DNA from: an uncultured Prevotella sp.
GTDB lineage: Bacteria; Bacteroidota; Bacteroidia; Bacteroidales; Bacteroidaceae
Reading direction: 5' to 3'
Length of the DNA: 11,994 bases
Assembly: GCA_937880835.1 (NCBI GenBank)
Contig: CALGRN010000015.1
Span: 1-11,994 of the forward strand
Part shown: piece by piece, positions 6,245 through 11,994 of the stretch
How positions within the stretch are numbered: the stretch's first letter is position 1
Layout: each line of letters begins with the position of its first letter
The notes under the pieces: model-generated
Told to the model about the DNA's origin: nothing
Seen by the model: the letters and a program-made list of their open reading frames with translations, nothing else
Database searches by the model: none
Position numbers and translations under genes: made by a program

Positions 6245-6281
6245 GGAAAACTTTTGAAAATATTTTTATAAAAAGTTTTCC
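6245..6281 (+). promoter_or_regulatory. Perfect 11-bp hairpin in the nrdD leader
   Basis: GGAAAACTTTT (6245-6255) pairs exactly with AAAAGTTTTCC (6271-6281) across a 15-base AU-rich loop. The hairpin ends 15 bases before the nrdD ATG, inside the predicted leader. It could influence translation start or mRNA stability, or the palindrome could be a protein-binding site. It is not followed by a U-run, so it is not a typical intrinsic terminator. Confidence 0.55.
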
Positions 6282-6296
6282 CAAAATAAAACTGCT

Positions 6297-8408
6297 ATGG
6301 AAATAAAAAACTTCACAATCACCAAACGAGACGGCTCAAAAGATCGTTTCTCATTAGACAAAATCATGAACGCTATAATAAAGGCGTTCAACTCAGTTGA
6401 TGAACCCACAGACTTAGGATCTATATCAAAGATACTCAGCCATTTAGATATTCGCAATGATATAAAGGTTGAAGACATTCAAAATCAAGTGGAAGAAGCT
6501 CTTATGAGAGAAGGCTATTATAAGGTTGCAAAGTCTTTTATGTTATACAGACAACAGCATACTGAGGACAGAGAAACGCTTGATAAAATGAAATTTTTGT
6601 CAGACTATTGCGAAGCAGCAAACCCGGCAACCGGTTCAAAATATGATGCTAATGCTAATGTTGAACATAAGAATATTGCAACTTTAATAGGAGAACTTCC
6701 GAAATCCAATTTCATTCGTTTGAACAGACGATTGATAACCGACCGCATAAAAAAGATGTACGGCAAAGAACTTGCAGACGAATACATAGAAAAACTAACT
6801 CAACATTTTATATATAAGAATGACGAAACAAGTCTGGCAAACTATTGCGCGTCAATAACGATGTATCCTTGGCTGATTGGAGGAACAAATTCGATAGGCG
6901 GAAACTCTACTGCACCTACGAACTTGAAATCATTCTGCGGTGGATTTGTAAATATGGTGTTCATGGTTTCAAGCATGCTTAGCGGAGCATGTGCCACACC
7001 AGAATTTCTAATGTATCTGAACTACTTTATAGAATTAGAGTACGGAAAAGATTATTATAAAGAATCCGATAAGGTAGTTGACTTGTCTTTGAAACAAAGA
7101 ACTATCGACAAAGTGATAACAGACTGTTTTGAGCAAATCGTTTATTCTATAAATCAACCTACCGGTGCACGCAACTATCAGGCTGTTTTCTGGAACATTG
7201 CATACTACGATAAATACTATTTTGAGAGTCTTTTCGGTAATTTCTACTTTCCGGATGGTAGTCAGCCAAACTGGGAATCATTGTCATGGCTTCAAAAACG
7301 CTTTATGAAATGGTTCAACAAAGAACGAACAAAGACTGTACTTACATTTCCGGTTGAGACAATGGCTCTGCTGACAAAAGACGGTGACACTATGGATAAG
7401 GAATGGGGAGATTTCACTGCCGAGATGTATTCGGAAGGACACAGCTTCTTTACTTATATGAGTGACAATGCCGATTCATTAAGTTCATGCTGCCGTTTGC
7501 GCAATGAAATACAAGACAATGGGTTCAGCTACACGCTCGGAGCAGGCGGAGTTTCGACCGGTTCAAAGAGTGTTCTTACGATAAATCTTAACAGATGTGT
7601 GCAATATGCGGTAAACAACAATATCGATTACAAAGAATATTTATCGGAGATAACAGACCTTTGCCATAAGGTACAGCTTGCTTATAACGAGAATTTGAAA
7701 GAATTGCAGAAGCATGGATTGCTTCCTCTATTCGACGCAGGATATATAAACATAGGAAGACAATATCTGACCATTGGAGTAAACGGATTGGTAGAGGCTG
7801 CCGAATTCATGGGACTAAGCATAACGGACAATCCGGATTATCTTCACTTTGTGCAGACCATTCTCGGACTTATCGAGAAATATAATCGTCAATATAGAAC
7901 GAAAGATGTATTATTCAACTGTGAAATGATACCTGCCGAGAATGTTGGTGTGAAGCATGCGAAATGGGATAAAGAAGACGGTTATTTTGTTCCGCGCGAC
8001 TGTTATAACAGTTATTTCTACGTTGTAGAGGATGAAAGTTTAAACATAGTGGATAAATTCAAGCTTCATGGTGCTCCGTACATAGAACATCTTACAGGCG
8101 GTTCTGCGCTACATATGAACCTCGATGAACATCTCAGCATGTCGCAATATCGTCAACTTCTAAGAGTTGCAGCGCACGAAGGATGTAACTATTTTACATT
8201 TAACGTACCGAATACATTGTGCAACGATTGTGGTCATATAGACAAACGTTATCTTCATGAATGTCCAAACTGCCATAGCAAGAATGTGGACTATATGACA
8301 CGTATCATAGGTTATCTGAAACGTGTGAGCAATTTCTCGCAACCTCGTCAGGAAGAAGCAGGGCGACGTTATTATGCAACAAAGCAGAAATACTCTGTTG
8401 AAGCATAA
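6297..8408 (+). CDS. nrdD: Anaerobic ribonucleoside-triphosphate reductase, class III (NrdD)
   Basis: This oxygen-sensitive glycyl-radical enzyme reduces ribonucleotides to deoxyribonucleotides, in the E. coli and T4 enzymes with formate as reductant. The 703-residue product starts with an ATP-cone (about residues 6-90, I-T-K-R-D-G-S onward), the allosteric nucleotide site. Active-site cysteines appear as C184 in N-Y-C-A-S-I-T-M-Y-P-W and the C398-C399 pair in S-L-S-S-C-C-R-L. The C-terminus has the four-Cys zinc site C642-x2-C645 and C656-x2-C659, followed by the radical loop R669-I-I-G672-Y-L, with G672 the expected radical glycine. The length is normal for the family. The ATG at 6297 gives the usual short lead into the ATP-cone. 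nrdG follows after 35 bp, as expected for enzyme and activase. A -7 box at 6170 and a leader hairpin precede it. All key residues are present, so it should be functional. Confidence 0.98.
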   Translation: MEIKNFTITKRDGSKDRFSLDKIMNAIIKAFNSVDEPTDLGSISKILSHLDIRNDIKVEDIQNQVEEALMREGYYKVAKSFMLYRQQHTEDRETLDKMKFLSDYCEAANPATGSKYDANANVEHKNIATLIGELPKSNFIRLNRRLITDRIKKMYGKELADEYIEKLTQHFIYKNDETSLANYCASITMYPWLIGGTNSIGGNSTAPTNLKSFCGGFVNMVFMVSSMLSGACATPEFLMYLNYFIELEYGKDYYKESDKVVDLSLKQRTIDKVITDCFEQIVYSINQPTGARNYQAVFWNIAYYDKYYFESLFGNFYFPDGSQPNWESLSWLQKRFMKWFNKERTKTVLTFPVETMALLTKDGDTMDKEWGDFTAEMYSEGHSFFTYMSDNADSLSSCCRLRNEIQDNGFSYTLGAGGVSTGSKSVLTINLNRCVQYAVNNNIDYKEYLSEITDLCHKVQLAYNENLKELQKHGLLPLFDAGYINIGRQYLTIGVNGLVEAAEFMGLSITDNPDYLHFVQTILGLIEKYNRQYRTKDVLFNCEMIPAENVGVKHAKWDKEDGYFVPRDCYNSYFYVVEDESLNIVDKFKLHGAPYIEHLTGGSALHMNLDEHLSMSQYRQLLRVAAHEGCNYFTFNVPNTLCNDCGHIDKRYLHECPNCHSKNVDYMTRIIGYLKRVSNFSQPRQEEAGRRYYATKQKYSVEA

Positions 8409-8443
8409 TGCATAAAATAAAAGAAACGTTGTTCTGACGCACT

Positions 8444-8920
8444 ATGCTCAAATATGTAAACACGGGAATTGTTTTTCAAGAAATACCAAATGAGGTAACA
8501 TTGTCTATAAACATATCCAACTGTCCTTGCAGATGTCCCGGATGCCACAGTCAATATCATTGGAAAGACATAGGAATTCCATTGACTATTGCCGAGATTG
8601 ACAGTATTATAGATAAATACGGAAGTGATATTACTTGCATTTGTTTTATGGGTGGTGATGCTGAACCTGAGTATGTGAATGCTCTGGCTCAGCATATCCA
8701 CACACAACATCCTCGTTTCAAAGTCGGTTGGTATAGCGGTAAGATAAGAATTCCTGCAAGTATAGAGAAAGTAAACTTTGACTATATAAAAGTAGGACCT
8801 TATATAAAACACTTGGGAAGTCTTAAAGACAGCACGACAAACCAGCGACTTTACAAACTTACAGAAGGCGACATGCTTGAAGACATTACTCCGTTATTAT
8901 GGAAAAATAAACAACATTGA
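8444..8920 (+). CDS. nrdG: Anaerobic ribonucleotide reductase activating protein (NrdG)
   Basis: This radical-SAM activase uses a 4Fe-4S cluster and S-adenosylmethionine to generate the glycyl radical on NrdD. The 158-residue product has the cluster motif C27-x3-C31-x2-C34 within N-C-P-C-R-C-P-G-C-H-S; an extra Cys at 29 sits inside the motif. The SAM-contacting Gly-rich segment F68-M-G-G-D-A-E-P follows. The length matches NrdG proteins (E. coli 154). The ATG at 8444 gives M-L-K-Y-V-N-T-G-I-V-F-Q-E-I-P, a normal family N-terminus. The 35-bp gap after nrdD, with no promoter seen, indicates co-transcription. The next gene begins 64 bp downstream in the same direction. Confidence 0.97.
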   Translation: MLKYVNTGIVFQEIPNEVTLSINISNCPCRCPGCHSQYHWKDIGIPLTIAEIDSIIDKYGSDITCICFMGGDAEPEYVNALAQHIHTQHPRFKVGWYSGKIRIPASIEKVNFDYIKVGPYIKHLGSLKDSTTNQRLYKLTEGDMLEDITPLLWKNKQH

Positions 8921-8984
8921 TATGATAACACAAGTTCAACAATTTGTCTGACAATATAATTAAGATTTCTGCGTTATATTGGTG

Positions 8985-10436
8985 ATGAAAATAAAACATA
9001 TTATATACATCGCACTAGCACCAATGCTGATGCTTTTAAGTGCTTGCAATGACGACGATTCTTTCACGACATCGCCGTCAAATCAACTGACATTCTCAAA
9101 CGACACAGTACGTTTGGATACTGTTTTCTCTAAGATACCCACAGCAACAAAGACTTTCTGGGTGTATAATCGCTCCGGTAACGGAATAAGATGTACCAAT
9201 ATTAGACTCGCAAAAGGTAATCAGACGGGGTTTAGAGTAAACGTGGATGGTACGTATCTCGGACAGACTTCCGGGTTTCAAGTGAATGATATTGAAATCA
9301 GAAACAAAGACAGTATAAGGGTATTCGTAGAACTAACCTCCCCTACCAATGATAAAACAGACCCGCAATTAGTTGAAGATGACTTGATTTTTACGTTGGA
9401 AAGCGGAGTGCAGCAGAAAGTAAATCTGAATGCATACACATGGGATGCAACTGTATTGAAAAACGTTAAGATAAGTTCGGATGAAACTATAAGCAGCTCA
9501 CGCCCCATAATAATATACGGAGGAATAAAGGTTGACAGCGGTGCAGTGTTGACTATTGATGCCGGAACTACACTGTATTTTCATGCCAATGCAGGAATAG
9601 ATGTATATGGACAGCTTAGAATAAAAGGAAGCACGGAACGAAACGTGGTGTTGAGAGGAGACCGCATAGACAACATGTTCGATTATCTTCCGTATGATTT
9701 CGTAAGCGGACAGTGGAACGGCATACATCTACACAGTTCTTCGTATGACAATATTATAGAATATGCAGACATACATAGCGCGTTCAACGGATTGGTTTGC
9801 GACTCCTCTGATGTAGAAAGGCTGAAATTATCGATTACAAACAGTACGATACATAATTGTCAAGGTGCGGGGCTTTTATCCGTAAATTCATCGTTGAATA
9901 TAGAGAATTGCCAGATAACAAATACTTTGGACGATTGTCTTGCAATATATGGAGGAAAAGCAAACATAATGCATTCCACGTTGGCGCAATTCTATCCTTT
10001 CGACAGCAAGCGCGGAGCATCTCTCAAATTCAGCAACACAAAAGACAACATGGCGTACCCGCTACAAAATCTTTTATGTGTAAACACGTTGATAACCGGA
10101 TATTCCGATGATGTATTGCAAGGAGTCATATCGGATGATAAATCTATCACATGCGATTATAAATTCGATTATTGCATCCTCCGAACGCCTAAGATAGAAA
10201 ACAACGAAAGGTTTACAAACATTATATGGGAAGATCCGCAAGATACAATAAAAACAGGAAGGAAGAATTTCAGAAAAATAGATACCGACAATCTACGTTA
10301 CGATTTCCGTCTTGATTCAGCATCGGTAGCAATAGGAAGTGCCAATACTGAAAACTATCTTGAATACGACAGATTAGGAATAAGGAGAGACGAAAAGCCA
10401 GATATCGGTTGTTATGAATATATAAAACAAGAATAA
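8985..10436 (+). CDS. Surface lipoprotein with predicted right-handed beta-helix
   Basis: The 483-residue product starts with a clear lipoprotein signal, K2-I-K-H, a hydrophobic core and lipobox L18-S-A-C21. The mature start C-N-D-D-D has acidic residues at +3 to +5, resembling the Bacteroidota lipoprotein export signal that places proteins on the outer face of the outer membrane. About residues 30-150 look like a beta-sandwich (T-K-T-F-W-V-Y-N-R-S-G, later L-I-F-T-L-E-S-G). From about 155 to 400, short repeating strands (G-G-I-K-V-D-S-G-A-V-L-T-I, G-I-D-V-Y-G-Q-L-R-I-K-G) suggest a parallel beta-helix. It ends D-I-G-C-Y-E-Y, as beta-helix surface proteins often do. I chose the ATG at 8985 over in-frame TTG 8979 and GTG 8982. 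Ligand and enzymatic activity are unknown. cdd starts 6 bp after its stop, so the two are almost certainly co-transcribed. Confidence 0.85.
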   Translation: MKIKHIIYIALAPMLMLLSACNDDDSFTTSPSNQLTFSNDTVRLDTVFSKIPTATKTFWVYNRSGNGIRCTNIRLAKGNQTGFRVNVDGTYLGQTSGFQVNDIEIRNKDSIRVFVELTSPTNDKTDPQLVEDDLIFTLESGVQQKVNLNAYTWDATVLKNVKISSDETISSSRPIIIYGGIKVDSGAVLTIDAGTTLYFHANAGIDVYGQLRIKGSTERNVVLRGDRIDNMFDYLPYDFVSGQWNGIHLHSSSYDNIIEYADIHSAFNGLVCDSSDVERLKLSITNSTIHNCQGAGLLSVNSSLNIENCQITNTLDDCLAIYGGKANIMHSTLAQFYPFDSKRGASLKFSNTKDNMAYPLQNLLCVNTLITGYSDDVLQGVISDDKSITCDYKFDYCILRTPKIENNERFTNIIWEDPQDTIKTGRKNFRKIDTDNLRYDFRLDSASVAIGSANTENYLEYDRLGIRRDEKPDIGCYEYIKQE

Positions 10437-10442
10437 AGCAAG

Positions 10443-10931
10443 ATGAAAAACATAACGTTGGAAATAAATATAGGCTTTTGCCAGATAGAAGAACTCGACA
10501 CTATCGACCAAGAACTTGTTAAACTTGCGATAGAAGCCACAGACACCGCTTATGCAAAATACAGTCATTTCTACGTAGGTGCTGCCCTACTCTTAGAAAA
10601 CGGTACTATTGTGAAAGGTTCAAATCAGGAAAATGCTGCTTATCCATCAGGGTTATGTGCAGAAAGAACTGCTGTTTTCTCGGCGCAGGCTAACTATCCC
10701 GAACAACCAATTAAGACTATTGCAATAGCTGCAAAAAACGCCAACGGCTTTTTGAAATCTCCCATATCGCCATGCGGAGCATGCAGACAAGTTATCTTGG
10801 AAATAGAAGACAGATATAAGAAACCAGTTCGCATATTGCTATATGGAACAGACGGAGTATATATAATAAACAGTATTAAAGATATGCTCCCATTGTCATT
10901 TGTCGAAAAAAACATGGAAAACAAGAAATAA
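10443..10931 (+). CDS. cdd: Cytidine deaminase
   Basis: This zinc enzyme deaminates cytidine and deoxycytidine to uridine and deoxyuridine in pyrimidine salvage. The 162-residue product has the two signature blocks: C72-A-E74-R, with the first zinc ligand and the catalytic Glu, and P110-C111-G-A-C114-R-Q, with the other two zinc ligands. The nucleoside-binding N61-Q-E-N-A-A-Y-P and the Y40-S-H-F-Y-V-G-A-A-L block also fit. This is the homotetrameric three-cysteine type rather than the dimeric E. coli type. The ATG at 10443 lies 6 bp after the lipoprotein gene, so both are probably on the nrdDG transcript. Supplying uridine nucleosides toward thymidylate fits the deoxynucleotide theme. No clear terminator follows. 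Confidence 0.96.
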   Translation: MKNITLEINIGFCQIEELDTIDQELVKLAIEATDTAYAKYSHFYVGAALLLENGTIVKGSNQENAAYPSGLCAERTAVFSAQANYPEQPIKTIAIAAKNANGFLKSPISPCGACRQVILEIEDRYKKPVRILLYGTDGVYIINSIKDMLPLSFVEKNMENKK

Positions 10932-10934
10932 TAG

Positions 10935-10965
10935 TTTTCTGTAAGCAATTACTATATTATTTTTG
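10935..10965 (+). promoter_or_regulatory. Promoter of the secreted-protein gene at 10995
   Basis: TATTTTTG (10958-10965) matches the -7 consensus TAnnTTTG exactly. A TTTT at 10935-10938, 19 bp upstream, matches the -33 TTTG at three of four bases. The predicted start near 10972 leaves a leader of about 23 bases before the ATG at 10995. This suggests the last gene has its own promoter although it lies only 63 bp after cdd. Confidence 0.6.
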
Positions 10966-10994
10966 CAAAACGTTAAGATAAATGTTATAAAACA

Positions 10995-11994
10995 ATGATA
11001 AAAATATTATTCAGAAGTATATCTCTTTTGATTATTAATTTGTATTGTGGGAATATTTTCTCTCAACCTGTTTATATAAAAAGTAAGAATGAAATAAACA
11101 ATTTTGCTACAGATGCGGTTATATTCTCGCAGATATTAAAAACAGAAAAAGGAAAGAAAACGGCATTGCCCAAGACCATTGAAAGAGAAAACTGCACGTT
11201 AACATTTACTGAAAAGGGAATAAACAGAAATGAATATTACGATAAGGGTAAGAGAGTTCATTTCTGCGATAATTCAACTATGAACATTACCGCAAAAGGA
11301 AATGCTCTGATAGAAAAAGTAATATTTATGATGTCAACGCCTTCACATGCATCATATAACGAAATGAAAATGAAGTATGATTCGGGAGAATTCGACAAAA
11401 ATACATATACTTATAAGGGACTGACAAAATCGATTGACGTTGAATTTATTACACAGACATACATCCAAGAAATTATCATTTATTATAGAGGTACGGACAA
11501 TTATAAATACGGAGATGTTATTTGGGAAGAACATTTTAAAGGAGGAAGCATAAAATTCAGTGACGAAGGAACGAATCTAAATACAAACAATATCAACCAA
11601 TATACTGATTTGAAAGGATGGCTGGTAAAGAATGCAAAATGTCCGGAAGGATATATAACCGTTGGTGCAAACAAAGACTCCGGATACATCATGACTCCAA
11701 TGTTGAATTTTGAGGGAGATGTATATATGACATTCAAAGCAGGTGCATTAGCAAGTAACGATAATACTCAGTTAAGAATATCTGTAAATGGAGCAGGAAA
11801 AACTGATATTCCTATGGTGTCTATGCTGGACAATGAGGCTATGAATTACACAATAAAGATACAAGGTGTCAACAAAGATACAAGAATAAAATTCTCAAAT
11901 GCAGAGAAAGAATACAACAGATTTTCGATAGATGATATAATTGTATATAAATCAACAGAACCATTGAAGGCACATATCACAGGCGCTGAAAAAT
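10995..11994 (+). CDS. Secreted protein with two predicted beta-sandwich modules, 3' end cut by window edge
   Basis: An ATG at 10995 opens a frame of 333 codons with no stop before the window end, so the C-terminus is missing. The N-terminus M-I-K-I-L-F-R-S-I-S-L-L-I-I-N-L has a signal-peptide shape, with a possible signal peptidase I cut after N-I-F-S23; C18 is not in a lipobox. Residues about 30-170 contain an A-L-I-E-K-V-I-F strand and an Y-I-Q-E-I-I-I-Y-Y strand, a pattern common in beta-sandwich domains of secreted Bacteroidota proteins. Residues about 175-320 (W-E-E-H-F-K-G-G, L-K-G-W-L-V-K-N, F-S-I-D-D-I-I-V-Y) look like a jelly-roll or choice-of-anchor type module. The architecture points to a larger envelope or extracellular protein such as an adhesin or hydrolase. 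I cannot name the family. Confidence 0.75.
   Translation, partial: MIKILFRSISLLIINLYCGNIFSQPVYIKSKNEINNFATDAVIFSQILKTEKGKKTALPKTIERENCTLTFTEKGINRNEYYDKGKRVHFCDNSTMNITAKGNALIEKVIFMMSTPSHASYNEMKMKYDSGEFDKNTYTYKGLTKSIDVEFITQTYIQEIIIYYRGTDNYKYGDVIWEEHFKGGSIKFSDEGTNLNTNNINQYTDLKGWLVKNAKCPEGYITVGANKDSGYIMTPMLNFEGDVYMTFKAGALASNDNTQLRISVNGAGKTDIPMVSMLDNEAMNYTIKIQGVNKDTRIKFSNAEKEYNRFSIDDIIVYKSTEPLKAHITGAEK

Noticed and set aside
8372..8812. A 146-codon minus-strand frame opposite nrdG
   Set aside because: It is antisense to nrdG, which has intact radical-SAM motifs. No promoter or domain supports the opposite frame.
8943..8982. A promoter for the beta-helix lipoprotein gene
   Set aside because: A TTTG is present at 8943-8946, but no TAnnTTTG lies 19-21 bp downstream; the nearest similar words are mismatched and wrongly spaced.

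Overview
The window is AT-rich (roughly one third G+C by eye) and carries several marks of Bacteroidota, most likely order Bacteroidales and perhaps Prevotella-like. These are perfect or near-perfect -7 promoter boxes of the form TAnnTTTG, weak or absent Shine-Dalgarno sequences, a lipoprotein with an acidic Cys-Asn-Asp-Asp-Asp start typical of surface-exported lipoproteins, a DUF4296-like lipoprotein next to lspA, and a long LspA with a large insert. The genus is inferred; the phylum is well supported.

Left half, minus strand (5266 down to 1): one promoter (TTTG, 19 bp, TATCTTTG) precedes a likely operon of ileS (isoleucyl-tRNA synthetase), a DksA/TraR-family regulator without any cysteine, lspA (lipoprotein signal peptidase) and a small lipoprotein cut by the window edge. 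A possible 22-residue hydrophobic peptide is encoded between ileS and the DksA-like gene. The IleRS is of the eukaryote-like second type. Its class I signature reads G-I-H-H where H-x-G-H is usual, a change linked in studied IleRS2 enzymes to extreme mupirocin resistance.

Centre (5152-6296): about 1.1 kb between divergent ileS and nrdD, with no firm gene. It holds the ileS and nrdD promoters and a perfect 25-bp inverted repeat enclosing 22-bp-period direct repeats. It also holds three copies of a 20-bp motif around AACGTGAGTTC spaced about 304 bp apart, the third inverted, and a doubtful 62-codon reading frame between copies two and three. An 11-bp perfect hairpin lies just before the nrdD start. 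The region looks like a collection of small repeat elements.

Right half, plus strand (6297-11994): nrdD and nrdG (anaerobic class III ribonucleotide reductase and its radical-SAM activase), a surface lipoprotein with a predicted beta-helix, and cdd (cytidine deaminase) follow each other closely enough to be one transcript. nrdDG and cdd both serve deoxynucleotide/pyrimidine supply; the lipoprotein between them has no evident link. After a further promoter begins a secreted protein of two predicted beta-sandwich modules that runs off the window end.
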